Source: Asterias rubens (taxonomy: Eukaryota > Echinodermata > Asteroidea > Forcipulatida > Asteriidae). Taken from it: 64,000 nucleotides of DNA. The stretch covers positions 4,131,214-4,195,213 of the forward strand of contig NC_047080.1 of assembly GCF_902459465.1 (NCBI RefSeq). The letters run 5' to 3'. Below, one piece after another: positions 13,205-25,800 of this stretch (position 1 is its first letter; each line of letters starts with the position of its first letter). The notes beneath the pieces are model-generated. The model searched no databases, was not told the DNA's origin, and saw nothing but the letters and a program-made list of their open reading frames with translations. The position numbers and the translations under genes are program-made.

Positions 13205-14198
13205 ACCACAAGCTCATTGGTCTAGCAATTAAGACATCTACACTGTAGAAAGCGGAAGGTCAAGATTCAGTTTTCAAGCTCAAATCCTCGTTGATTATTC
13301 TCAGTCCCACTCAAACAGCTATGGGTAAAGATCTTTACCAGGGAGCATCTTTAAGTTAAATCAATCCAAGGAGAAGAGACTTCGGCCGAGAGCGAAGAGA
13401 CCAAAGGGGTGTAGTAGGTGTGACAACATCCCCCCACAAAATAATTGGTTATCTGGTAGAGTCTGCTGCCCCCTAGTGTCCCCAAAAGTCTCCCATTGTA
13501 TCAACTTTCAGACTAGTCTGAATAGCTGAAGTCACATTTTGAGGCTCGTGAACAATGTAAGATACCTGCCAGACGGGATGTTGCCAAATGTTGCCAAATG
13601 TTGACCTTGCATTAATTTCACATGGATGTACACAGTCAATTCACACTGACATGGCCACACATTACATGTTGAAAGAAAAACACTACATCATTATAAACAG
13701 AGATCAAAAGTGCAAGCTGACAAATTACATCACTTCCAACCAATCATAACACAGATTTGATGTGAAGCAAGTTCATCTATTGAAACCATTCTATCCATAT
13801 AAAATCACTGGACCTGCAAGACAGACCAGTCTACTTCTAGACGAGCATCATCCTTTGTAGTCACATAAAAGATTGTCAGGGCTCCTCCCGATGCCATCAT
13901 GTCATCATTTTCAAGGAAATTTGATTACAAAACGGCCTCTTTTTAAGAAAGTAATCAATTAAGACAAGGCCAAGTATTGCACAACTTTACAACTAGAACT
14001 GCTTTTTACATGACAGGGCTAGATTTTGGGAGGGGGTCCACAAGACTGCTTGACTTGTAGCTCAGAATCTTTACTGGACCAGGATTTTATTTATAAGCAG
14101 AATCAAAGAATGAGAAGAGACTAGAATCAAAATGAGAACACCGTTTTATCATCTAAACCATTTCATTTGAACAAAACATAGAGAAGATTTAATCTCTA

Positions 14199-14566
14199 AG
14201 TAAGCTTGGGCGATACCACGATATTATCGAATATCGCGATATTAATTCGTAAACGATTACGACATCGGATCGATTTGGTTTTTATCGAAATATTGATATA
14301 TCGCGATGATCGCGCTATTGATTAAGTACCGCAATATCGCGATGTATTTCCTAGCTGAGACATCTTGCACCCCATAGGTTTGGAGTAAAACCAGAAGAAT
14401 ATGTCAATTGAACACCTCTCTTATGCTATGACTGTCTCTTCTACAATTTTCACTGGGAGTTTGAAGACTGATGATGTCAAATTTAATTAATCGCGATTAT
14501 ATCGAATATCGCGATATATTGTCGGCGATATATCAGGAATAAAATAAATTGATATCGCCCAAGCTT
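14199..14566. mobile_element. ATCG-rich inverted-end element, ~368 bp
   Basis: Ends are aagcttgggcgatac and gatatcgcccaagctt. The interior repeats atatcgcgat/tcgcgatat many times, giving a local CpG-rich, self-complementary tract in otherwise CpG-poor DNA. The heptamer ATCTCTA occurs immediately outside both ends (14192-14198 and 14567-14573), a possible target duplication. Confidence 0.75.
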
Positions 14567-15424
14567 ATCTCTATGGTTTTATTGGTGCACAACACAGCAG
14601 GACTGAAAGAGACATGTGAGACTCAAACTTAACATTATTTTGAACATTCTTTTGAGACAAAGATGAAGAATTGGGGAAATAAATAGACTTGTCCTGTCTT
14701 CAGCTTACTTTTTTTTTGCAGGGGTATAGACCTGCTCACGTACAATTGCACTTCACAGACTACTGTACGACCATAGCTAAACTCAGGCACTTTGAGTGCA
14801 TTCGTTCGTTCAATACCGTATCTGTTTGCATTGTAAAAATGCCGACTGTAACAATCCACTTGGGTGCTTCTGCACGCAATTTATCCAGTTGTCAATTCAA
14901 TTAAAACGCATTTAAAAAGATGCACTTAGGCTGAAGGCCATTCATTAACGATCTAATTAAACCATTGGAACACTTCGTAAAAAGCTTTCTTTAGTCAGTT
15001 GTGATTATTTAGCAATTAACATTGCTGCTGGCCAGAAGGACAATAAGGTGGCGATGTTGATGATTGTATAATTGGAAGAACCAAGGGCTATGCACTTTAT
15101 ATATGTAGATTTGTATTTTCAGTATTGCTGTTGGCTCAAGCATTTATATTTGTTGGTTTTTATTAAGAGGGGAAGAGTTTGGAACTGTATAAAAGGGTGT
15201 TAGCCATTGTATTAAACTTGTCTTAAATTACAAACTGAAGAGTTTAATTAAAACATGCAGGATTTGTAACTGTCAACCCCCAAATTTTAATTCTTAAATC
15301 TTACACTATCTCGAAGCTCACTGAGTATAAAGTTAACAAAGTGTTAAAACCAGAGTTAGTTGACAGGTCCTTTGGGGTTTATCACTTGATATTTGAATAT
15401 TTCAAGAATTCAGGCAATTTTTCA

Positions 15425-15791
15425 AAATGTCCACAGATTTACATTAAACTTACAGGGTTGTTTGAAGACAATGATAGTGGAAAGCTTCCCTTCAAATATT
15501 ACTAACCAAGGTTGTGTAGTTTTTAAGAAATGAGTAATACAAGTCACAAAATAATTTTGGTCTCATGAGACCAACATTATTTTAGCATGTAAAATCCCCG
15601 TAACCAGTTATGATATTATACCAAAACCATAGCATAACTGGTTAATACATTTTTACATGCTAAAACTGAGACGAAAATTAATACTTTTACTCATTTCTCA
15701 AAAACTACAGCACCTCAGTTTTTTCAAGGGAAGCTTTCTACTATCATAATCTTCAAACTGTGTAAGTTTAATGTCAATCTGTGGACATTTT
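15425..15791. mobile_element. Inverted-repeat element, ~367 bp (family C)
   Basis: The left end begins AAATGTCCACAGATTTACAT and pairs with the right end (tgtaagtttaatgtcaatctgtggacattt) over 30 bases with one mismatch. Pairing continues inward through the ggaaagcttccc / gggaagctttc blocks and the agcatgtaaaa / tttttacatgct blocks. A related left half lies at about 38410-38520. Non-coding MITE-like. Confidence 0.85.
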
Positions 15792-16607
15792 ATTTTTTGT
15801 AAGGAAAAAGTACATACATGTATACCCTTTAAAAGATATTTCTAATCCTACTAAAATGTAGAGTTACACAATAAAATGAATCTGTGAAAACTTCACTTAA
15901 GAAGATGGTCACATTTTCGAGATATCGGCAAAAATCCAGATCCCAGTTTCAAATTTGTGGGCATAAAAACAAATATCTTTTTTACATTTATAACCACATA
16001 ACTTCAAAGAGAAATGTTTCTCAAAAAGGTTTTATATTAACAATAACTGCATAGGCCTCTATTCCGATAAATGTTAATGCCATTAATTTTAAGAGTGATT
16101 ACCAAACAGCTTCCCTTTAATAGAGGTCCAGCACAGGTGGTAGGCAGGTGGTCTTAACCAAGAACCATAGTATGACATTGACATATCAATCCATTCCTCT
16201 GAATACATCCTTGGAATCGTCCAGCAATCCAATTACATGAATTACGAGTTATGTTTCATCATTGACCATCAGGGTTAATGAGATGTCAGGACGGTATTTA
16301 TTCCTTGTGAGTTGACGAGGACGGATGGACGGTCGGTATACGGTGGGAAAAGATTTCCCACGGTATTCTATAACCAGTACTAAAACCCCAAGACAGCACA
16401 CAGGCCCAATTTCATAGAGCTGCTTACACAGAAATCAATGCACATCAATTGTCTGCTAAGCAGAAATGAGCAGGATACCAGTCACAAATTGTACTTGTGA
16501 CATGATATTTTGGCTAGTAACCTTATTCTTGTGAGCATAATTTTGTTGTGCTTAGCTAGAGGTCTTGAAATCAACTTAAATGTTTTACTGAGAAAATACA
16601 TGTACAA

Positions 16608-16759
16608 TGTACTTCTTTCTCAAAAATTACATTACTTCTCAGAGGGAGCCGGTTCTCACAATGTTTTATACTTTCGAAAGCTCTTCATTGCTTGTTGCCA
16701 ACTAAGTTTTTATGCTTACAATTAATTTGAGTAATTACCAATAGTGTCCAGTGCCTTTA
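16608..16759 (-). mobile_element. MITE family A, inverted partial copy
   Basis: Reverse-orientation 5' part: cttctttctcaaaaattaca, cagagggagccggttctcac, then the end block gtaattaccaatagtgtcca and gtgccttta. Confidence 0.75.
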
Positions 16760-17514
16760 TTTCAAAAAGCTGTGTTTTCCTACAAAACATTTTGAATTAA
16801 ACATGTACATTTGTATAGTATGTTTTTATTCAAAAGCTTTTTTTTTTTTCAACGAGTCATTCTTATAGAGTACAATAACCTAGTTTTAAACTGCATAAAC
16901 GAAGTTGAAAAACAACTTTTGCCCAGTTGTTACCTTTAGGACTTGCGTCAGTTTCTATTTCAGTCTCAGCCAGAGAGGGTCACAGACCTCAAAACCTACA
17001 AAAACATCTACAAATCCTAAGGCTGTTTCACCATAGAGGAAGATGCATTTATAAGTTGTTTTTTCAGTAGATTTGAACTGTTTTTGGTTATCCCCCGATA
17101 GAAATGAAACTGCGCATGTTAGTTGATACTAAGACACAGGACATCAAGGGAAGCGGTTTTGTTGTTGTACAAACATGGTAAGTACAAATGTAAATGTTAC
17201 TAATATCAACTTGAATGTCAAATGCGGCCACAACTACGCAATGTGACCATTCATCAGGCTTTGGGACAAGAAATTAGACTAAGTAGGAGGTTTTCCAGTT
17301 TAAAGGTATAGTCATATCTTGGTAAATACTCCACAATTACATTACCATAACAATTACCTTGGTGAGAAACACTGCAGATGTCGATATAACACAATATTTG
17401 TTAGAAAGATCCCGTCAAAGTAGTATGGTTTGGATAAGTTTTCATTTGAATACAAAAATGCCTGAATCGTTCTCTCATATTACTGAGAGTTGGTTCCATT
17501 CTTATTCTGTGGGT

Positions 17515-17690
17515 CGGGGTTCCCCCATAACTTAGAGCCTCGGAGCATCTCAGATGTTAAAATTCGGGAGGTTTACAGACTCTGTGCATCATCAGAAATA
17601 CTAAACTACAGATTTGGACACAATGTGGATAATTTCTTTCTCCCTTTGGTGAGTACTTTGTCTCTATCAAGAAGAGGCTCAAGTCAAGGA
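17515..17690 (+). repeat. Dispersed repeat pair with 7785-7935
   Basis: See the blocks gtgcatcatcagaaatacta and gtggataatttctttctccc. The long open frame that begins in it (to 17900) is not supported as a gene. Confidence 0.7.
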
Positions 17691-19299
17691 GGTTTTAAGA
17701 AACTCTTGAGCCCAGGAAAATCCCTCAAAATTCACATGCCTGGAGGGGTTATTACATACATGTACAGGGCAGTCTGGCATACAAATTATCAGTCAGTACA
17801 GTCAATTACTTGCTGGATGTTTGTTTTACAGCAGCTACTCAGCATAGAAATCCAGCTCAATACTCAAGGGTCTAAACAAGAACTACACTCAGCAGGTTGA
17901 GTACAGAGAATATTCTCAACTCTTGAAGACAATTGAGCAAAATCCTTGATCTATAACCAAACAAAATCTGATAAAACGCCCTCCAATCATCAGACAAAAG
18001 AGGACCCTAATGGGTTACATTGGAGGGGTACATCTACAAAGTGGATCTAGGATTTTCAATAAGGAATCACCCAGAGGAACCTTGATGTGTCAACCACTAA
18101 TAAGTGCTTAACACCCTGGACAGAATCAGCTGTCAATATCGGACCAGGCTTAGGATTTTATCAATTGACCACTCTGCCTGATGTCCTGTTCACAAGCCAT
18201 CAGTGTCAAAATCAAACCATTGCATCATCACGCAGTGCTGGGTACAATCAGATGACGATGATCACTGTAACAGTAGATCAATATTTACATTGATTTCACT
18301 GACAAACTGGACGCTTTGGCTTCTTATATAAAATGATTGCATGGGCGGCAGGGACGAGGACTGTGTCAACTTTGAAATCAGAAAGGTCAGAGTTCTGTTG
18401 CGTTATAGTTCTGGCTTTGATCCAACTGAGAGGACTCAATGGGTCGATCAGCTCGTTCACAGTAGTACAGACCTCCAAATCACAGAAGGTATCAAGGAAA
18501 AGTAGTAGCCGACAAAAATATTGACAGGGCATGAGATTGGCATGGTTCCACACATTCTGGCAGATATTTGAAGTCAAACTAAGCACATTCTCAGTCACAA
18601 ATCCTAAGTCCTTACCTAAATCTAATGAGCAATGTACTGACCAACAAAAAAATATTTGCGACAGTGGCACTTCATAAACACCGCAGTAAGGCTTAAACCA
18701 TTTTTCATTATTGGTTTTTTCTTTCACAACAAACTTTCCCCCGGCCCCCAGAGAGAGGAGAAAGTGTTCCTCCAGCACCCTCTTGCCCGAACTAAGCCTC
18801 TTAACCCCTTGAAAACTGAAGAAGGAAAAACAAACATTCAGGATTTGCTTACAAAAAACATTGAGTCTCTAGAGGGTTGATGCTTAACAATAAGTTTCAA
18901 GAACCTTATTGTTGTTACCTGTTTGGGAGGCATGTCATTAAAGCAGAGGGTAGTCTTTGTCATCGGACAAACAGGGGGGGGGGCGGGGGGGGGTGTCCTT
19001 TATAAAGATATGAGATTTATAGGTCACTTAAGGCAAAGGAGGAAATCACATCTAAAGTCATTTTAGATTGGGTGATAAAAATATACTGTTGACTGTTATG
19101 AAAAAGGCAGTAAATATGTTTGGATGTGACAGCAATGTGCATTTTAAAGTAATGTCAACAAATTGATGGGAGTGTGTTCTGTTTAGTGGAGTTATTTTAA
19201 GAGGGAGGAGAGTTTCTACTTCCTTTTTTACAGCAAAGGAAGATTTTCAGTTAGCTCCATGACAGGGGTCTGGGAAACTGTTCATTTTACTAAAACCAG

Positions 19300-19450
19300 G
19301 CTTGATACTTCCTGGAGGCAACGAGGCGATTGCTTATGCCCCTGGTCATTGCCTTGGTGCCCTTGCAAGGCTCCAATAGAAATTTAGAACATAGAACTTC
19401 CTCTTAGGGTGCCCTTTACCAAAGAGAAAATGCCTTGGTGCCTTTCATTA
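19300..19450 (-). repeat. Dispersed repeat ('aagggcaccaaggc'), inverted copy
   Basis: gcttatgcccctggtcattg, ccttggtgcccttgcaaggc, gggtgccctttaccaaagag: the reverse complement of the blocks at 6783. Confidence 0.7.
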
Positions 19451-19818
19451 AACAAAAAAGCATATAGTCCTTAAAACACTAGTGGAAAATTATGTGAGCT
19501 AGTTAAAATGTGTAAGGTTTGCTAGACCTGTCAGGAAAAATATTTGTAGTTCCCGTAATACTAGATTGTAGCATAGCAGGTCGGTGATGTAAGCACAGAA
19601 TTTGTCAAACTTATCGCTAAGGCCAAGCAATGGGTTGGTTTCTAGCAGTGGCTACTGAATGCGCCGCAGCACCTTGTTAACACTTACAAGGTGTTACATC
19701 AATGGGTCTCATAATTTATGAACTTCTTGGAAGTGACATATAAAACACCAAATGAGGACAGGGCCTCACCTGGGTCCATTATCATGATTCTGCTTACCGC
19801 ATAATAATGTGGTAATAC

Positions 19819-20090
19819 CCCAGGTCAAAATTCCAGTTGAACCTAGTTAAACTGGGTTTAACTGGAACTAGTTGAAAAGCAGTTGATAAACTAGTTAGAC
19901 ACAGTTAATACCAGTTGGTTTAATACGGAAAATGGACAGAAACCTAATGGTTTATAATTTCAACCTAGTTGAACTCAGTTAAACCTTGTCCAAACCAGTT
20001 GGTTAATATGGAAAATGGACGAGTTTGGTCACTATCCAGTTGAACCAGTTGACACCAGTTAACTAGGTTCAACTGGAATTTTGACCTGGG
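19819..20090. mobile_element. 272-bp element with a perfect 30-bp terminal inverted repeat
   Basis: The left end begins CCCAGGTCAAAATTCCAGTT and its first 30 bases are the exact reverse complement of the last 30 bases. The interior is made of variations on CCAGTTGAAC/AACTAGTT and includes an internal repeat, ccagttggtttaatacggaa (19911) and ccagttggttaatatggaaa (19995). No open frame and no clear target duplication. It is a MITE-like non-autonomous DNA element by structure; the superfamily is unknown. Confidence 0.8.
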
Positions 20091-20933
20091 CCATCCCAAA
20101 GAACTATGTGCTTTACGGGGTGCTCTGAGCACTGAAATCCACGGTAAGCACGGCCATGTGAAGCTGGATCCCGATGTCCTTCATAAGCAAATTACAACGT
20201 CCACCTTACCTTCAGCACTGATGAAAAAATTATCCGCCTCCTGTCTGAACAAAATTCAAGGGCTAAATAGAAGCTTAAAGGTAGGGTCATATATTGGGTT
20301 GGTAAAAGACTAAGACGTTTATTCTCCTTTCATCTTGGCACCATTCATTCAGTAATTCAATTAATTTTCCCAGATTTTAGACTTCTACAAATTCAGCAAA
20401 TATCTAGTTTGGCTCTTTCCTCGAAGTACCCTCAACGGAAAAATAGAGGATGGTGCATATTAAGCACCTATGTAGGTAAATAATTCACTCTTCCAAAACA
20501 CAATGATGCAACCTATCGTTTCAGGACATGAACATAAATGCACATCTAATAGATAATCTCATTATTTACATAAGGTTAAGCTGCTATAAAAATTGACTAA
20601 ATAATTGATTGGGATTAATTATAATCTATGCATGCACGAATGGTACAGACCGTGTAAAGCATATACACACATACATTGTCTCTTGATAGGCAAGGGGCAA
20701 AGTTGCTGTGGCATGCAGAAAAAAATACAGTGAACAGTAATAACTGAAACAATATGGCAGTGTGAAGCAATTTCTGCTATGCTACATATATGGCTGTTGT
20801 GGAATAATTGAAGAATAGGCAATTTTTTGCGATGGTCTGGTCATAGCCATTTTCAAGTCATCAATTTAGAGATGCAGCTACAGCTTCCCTGTTACCCTTC
20901 TATTTAAAGTCAATGTTGTTGATTTTGAATGGC

Positions 20934-21310
20934 TTTAAAGGCAGTGGACATTATTGGTAATTACTCAACATAATTATTGTCATAAAACCTCACTTGGTAA
21001 CGAGTAATGGGGAGAGGTTGATGGTTAAAAACATTGTGAGAATCGCCTCCCTCTGAAGTGATGTAGTTTTTGAGAAAGAAGTAATTTAATCTCAAGACCT
21101 CAAGTTTAGAATTTGAGGTCTCGAAATCAAGCATCTGAAAGCACACAACTCCGTGTGACAATGGTGGGTTTTTTCTTTCATAGTTATCTCACAACTCCGA
21201 CGATCAATCAAGCTCAAATTTTCACAGGTTTGTTATTTTATGCATATGTTGAGATACACCAAGTGAGAAGACCGGTCTTTGAAAACTACCATTAGTGTCC
21301 ATTGTCTTTA
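20934..21310 (+). mobile_element. MITE family A, second full copy
   Basis: Starts tttaaaggcagtggacatta and ends attagtgtccattgtcttta. It follows the copy at 47493 along its length with scattered substitutions. Confidence 0.88.
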
Positions 21311-22320
21311 ACTCAGTAATTTTCCAACAACATTTTGGGTACGGGACAGGACAGCAGGCCCAGGCCAGTGGTTTTAGCGCATGACATATAAAGTCCCTCT
21401 TTTCCATCTTGACCGGCGCATTTGAATGGTTTTACACTAGATTTACATGTAGTGCGCCTTTATAAATGCAGTGTAATTATTATTATTATTTTGACTAGAC
21501 AAGTCCAGCAGTTTTGTGAGTTTTGATTGAATATAATCTTTAAAAACAAGAAATGGTGTCCAAAATGGACATAAAGTGAAAGGAAACCCAAACAACTTTA
21601 AGCGATATTACATGTATGTAAAACAAACGCTCTTATAGCACTGAGTGCCAAACGTGAAAGCAAGGCGTCCCCTTTAATGACTGACAAGGTCTACTAATGT
21701 AACGGCTTGCAATAGACCCATATAATAAATTCACTCAATGCAAATCATAGTTGGCATTAATATTATGCAGGGCCATGCACCAGTGTAAAATTGACTTGTG
21801 ATATTCATTGATTTTTACCGGTAGTCCTCTCTTAGATGAAACAAATAGTGTACACAGGAAGTTGCGGGGGAACAGACTCTATGATCTTTAACCGCTTGCA
21901 ATCCCCTTGCAGAATTGGCAAAACAATGTCATTTCTTTGAATGCAAACTCCCTCCATTTTTCTCTCTTTCTCTGTGCAGTTTTAGGGAATACAGATTACA
22001 AAGGGAGTTTGACAATCAGAATTGGACATGATGCTCATTGTTGCATAAAATTACGAGATAATAAATACTTTTTTTACTTTCATGAATTTACTCTTGCATG
22101 AAATTAAGGAAAGGCATGCAAAGTTACAATTTTATTTTTTTGCCTTACAAAATCTGAAGTACAGTGTACTCATAGAGGAATGTAAAACCCTTACTCATGG
22201 GCGATTTGAAAGTACTGTAAGGTTGCCATGAATGAATATTTCCTGCACATCCAACAGTAAGCCTATCCAACAGCACAATAGCGCCAATAGATGAATAGGA
22301 AACACAAAGAAATGTTCAGT

Positions 22321-22504
22321 TTAAAGCCCGGTTCATGCGAATGCGAAGTGAATTTGACATGATTTTGACGTCACAACCCTCCTTTCGCAGCAATATTCGC
22401 AAGTGAGTCGAGCAGAGGGCAACTGCTGCGAATATTCGTTGCGATTTTTGTGACGTCAACATTCGCTTCACATTCGCATTCGCAGGAAGTATGAACCGGG
22501 CTTA
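22321..22504. mobile_element. MITE family G, ~184 bp
   Basis: Ends ttaaagcccggttcatgcga and tatgaaccgggcttaa. Inner arms gcgaatgcgaagtgaatttg and acattcgcttcacattcgca, and two gacgtcac/tgacgtca blocks. Diverged copies at 53271-53393 and 62706-62875. Confidence 0.8.
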
Positions 22505-22888
22505 AGATGTGGGAGGAAACCTCAATGGGGAAACCCCACGCAATCATTGTAGTGGACTGAAAACCCAATCCACATGCAAGTCTCCAGTCTGAGGTGGGAT
22601 TCGTACCAGAGTCCACAGAGGTAAAAGGCAGGGAAAGAAACCACATGAGTCAACCTGATCCCCACCCCCCCCCCATATCAAAACACAAGCTTGTGATTAA
22701 TACATGTACAGGTCTATAGAATGATTTCATATACATGTAGATGATATCTTGTGGGTTATTCTTAGGTCAATGATAGCCACTGACCACCGCTAGCACTGCA
22801 ACTCTATGAACATCACCGTAGGAGCATTCTCTGAAATTAAAACTACCCAAGGTCTAATTGTATACAGCCAGTGTTTCTCCACATGTAA

Positions 22889-23190
22889 AGGCTATAAGGC
22901 CACATCTTGGGAGAATTCTTCCCAGGCTAGAAAGTTGTGTCAACACGTTCTAGAACTGACTGGCTCCGACATCTTTTAATTTATTATAAACTAGAATCCA
23001 TTTCTTATTTATTGACGGTCATCACATGGACAATTATCTACAGGCTTTGAGGCCACATCTTTGAGAATTCTACCCACGCGAGAAAGTTGTGTAAACACGG
23101 TCCAGAACGGACCCACTTTGACATAATTTGATGTTATTACTAGGATCCATTTATTATTTACCAAGGGTCATTATGAAAAATAATCTACAG
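22889..23190. repeat. Tandem duplication, two ~150-bp units
   Basis: Unit 1 (22889-23041) and unit 2 (23042-23190) share aaggccacatctt / gaggccacatctt, gagaattct, gaaagttgtgt, aacacg, and a closing atcta cag. Substitutions are spread over both units. Confidence 0.88.
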
Positions 23191-23460
23191 ATATGTGCCT
23201 GGCTAGCATCATATTGCAGTAGAAAGTAAGGACTAGGAGCTAGGGTGGGTTGCTGAAGAATAGTAAATAGGGGCAACAACATTATAATAATACAGAGTGA
23301 TGACCCTTATTTTTGCACTTAAAACAAATTAGGGTGCAATTTACTTTTGTCACTGTTGCAGAAAATGGGTGTAAAATGTAGGGCCTACATGACATGTTAT
23401 AATAAAATATTTTAAAATTATAACCTTTCGTCTTTACCAAATGTTACAAAGTGCACCAAT

Positions 23461-23839
23461 TAAAGGAACACGTTGCCTTGGATCGGACGAGTTGGTCTAT
23501 GAAAAGCGTTTGTTAAACCGTTTGTTATAAAATGCATATTGGTTGGAAAGATGTTTTAAAAGTAGAAAACAATAATCCACACAAATATGCCTCGAAATTG
23601 CGTGGTTTTCCTTTTACTTTGCAAACTAACACGGCCGGCCATTTTTTTTTTTGACTCCCATAAATGGCCGACCGTGTTAGTCGATGAGGTAAAAGGAAAA
23701 CCACGCAATTTCGAGTGATCCTTGTGTGGATCATTATATTCTACTTTCAAAATATCTTTCTAATCATACATTTTATAACAAACGGTTACAAACGCTTTTC
23801 AAAGACCAACTCGACCGATCCAAGGAAACGTGTTCCTTA
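23461..23839. mobile_element. Foldback MITE, ~380 bp (family D, copy 1)
   Basis: The whole element is close to one palindrome: it starts ttaaaggaacacgttgcctt-like and ends with the inverse (aaacgtgttccttaa). Arms of about 180 bp meet near 23650 at a short A/T-rich centre flanked by ggccggccatt and aaatggccgac. A second copy is at 51457-51843. No coding capacity; the open frames inside it simply mirror each other. Confidence 0.9.
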
Positions 23840-25800
23840 AAAGAAGCAATATATACTGGAATGGTAGCGCCCTCTCGTGGCGAGTGGTTCGCTGGGTGAA
23901 GATAGTGGTTTTTACAAGTTTTAAATTTCACGACTATACACAACTGGAGCGTCTTGGAGCCAAGACTAAGTGAAGAGTAACACATGGGGGTCTTTGACTG
24001 AGGATTAAACATAGTTGAAGAGGCTGACATGATAATCAGGGGATTAGTGCATCAGAAGATTATCCATAGAGGGGGGATGTCAGATAAGTGATTGATCTAT
24101 GGTGTGTACAATAAGATTACATTGCTAGGAATGCTTCACGGCCCCCCTACCACAATGGAGAGGTACTACACTTTCAGAATGTGCTTGGGTTCTCGATCCT
24201 ACGTGTCCAAATACATGTACTGTAAGCTAAATGTGGGGTGTCAAGGGCTTGAGGTACCCACTGTTTAACCATGGTTTCAACAGAACACTATTTTTAGCAG
24301 CCCACAGGGCAAAGTTAAGAAGTGGTGCTTACCAGCTTTTACAAGACAATGTAAACTGGTCTAAGGACTGTGACTAGACTGCAGTGGTTCGTTTGTAGGG
24401 CTAACCCTTGTCCTTTCTCTATTGGCTAACTGGGCAAGAGCTAAGTTACTATAGACTCTGGCCGGGTGAAAGGCCAGATGTTTTAAGGGCCGGGCAAGTT
24501 AACTTATGACCATACAAGTCTGGCAGTTTTGTGTTTTTAATCAATCTTCTCTTTTACATGTCTTTCGGTAATCTTATTGGTCACATAAAACATGCATGTT
24601 AAACTGTGGCTGTGTCAGGACTGAAAGAAGCTTTTTCTTATTTGGATTCATGTTCTTGTACAAGAATTTCCAGTCTAGTAAACAAACCTTGCAGTCTTGT
24701 TTATTTTCCCCAAAAAATCAAGCTCTCCCTGCCAGTACTTCTGACCATTTTGAGTTGCAGTGAATTATGAAGTAAACATATTTTTGTCACCAGGAGAAAT
24801 CTACAAATCAATGAGTCCATGTTGAAAAAAAAAAGAACAAAACCCAAAGCTGTGCAACTCTCTTAAGTAGAAAATCCTATCTTAGTCATCCCTGGTCATC
24901 TTTCACAAACTCTTCCTTCACAGTATTTCTTCCCAAGACTTGCCTCCTGGGGCTCTGTAAACAAATCCGAGGGAGCAATTTGGCTAGAAGCTGGGGATAA
25001 TCTAGCTCAATTGTTGTTATTTTGTTATGCCCGGTGGCAAGAGAATAAAAGTGGGTAAAGGTGGGGGAGGTATTTCCCTGTTCCCTGTGTCTGTCTCTCT
25101 TTTTCTCTCATGTCTTGGGGTGGGGGGGGGGTGTTGTCGAGAGATGATCCTCTTTATCTTCTCAGCTTTTCAATCATTAGCGATGGCTTTTAATGTCTCA
25201 GACAACTCTTAAGAGGGTTATGTTATATTACGCTTGCACAGAGCTTGAGCCAAGACCCAATTTTGTAGACTGTGTCAGCAGAAAACAATTAGCAAGAAAC
25301 CTTTTTTTTTTGTATGTAGATTGGATTTTTGGCTGGTAACCTTATTCTGGTTAGCACAATGGTATTGTGCTTAACTTGTTCTGGTAAGCACAATTGTTTG
25401 TGCTTAACTTGTGTTCTTATGCAGCTCTATGAAACTGGGCCCTGGGGTTTGGACAGCAATCCTTGAATTGTGTCCTTCTTTTTCAAGTTGGCTATTTTTT
25501 TCCTTTGAACATATTTCATGCTAGCATCTACTATCATTCAAAGCCACAGTACTGTACATAGATGATGATGAATGAACAGTCAGACAGTAAGAGGGTTGAC
25601 TGTATGCAATCATCACTGGCAAGTGTTTATCTATCATTTAAAGCCACAGCGAATGACGTTGAACGGTCAAAAAGTAGGAGGGTTGACTGTATACTCTCTT
25701 TACAATATAAGCAATCATCACTTTTAATATCTATATCATTTCAAGCTACAGTGAACGACATTAAAAAAACAGTAGGAGGATTTCAACAGATCTGTCTTAC

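Larger units (their letters stand above)
9488..25800. other. Non-coding, probably NOS1AP intron 1 (right part)
   Basis: A repeat-dense stretch: MITE families A, B, C, D, G and the 30-bp-TIR element, two tandem repeats, and the ATCG-rich element. 9488-11500 is mostly unique sequence and might hold promoter or UTR for the candidate exon at 9356-9487; nothing specific is visible. A G run with gcggg lies at 18976-18992. Confidence 0.6.

Noticed and set aside
17490-17900. 136-codon plus-strand open frame
   Set aside because: Starts inside a dispersed repeat that has a diverged copy at 7785 without the frame; no known domain.
18296-18778. 160-codon open frame on the minus strand
   Set aside because: No recognisable domain, no good splice partners and composition like the surrounding intron; one frame of this length is expected in 64 kb at this base composition.
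23525-23750. Overlapping minus-strand frames with similar peptides
   Set aside because: They lie in a foldback MITE; the two arms encode mirror products.
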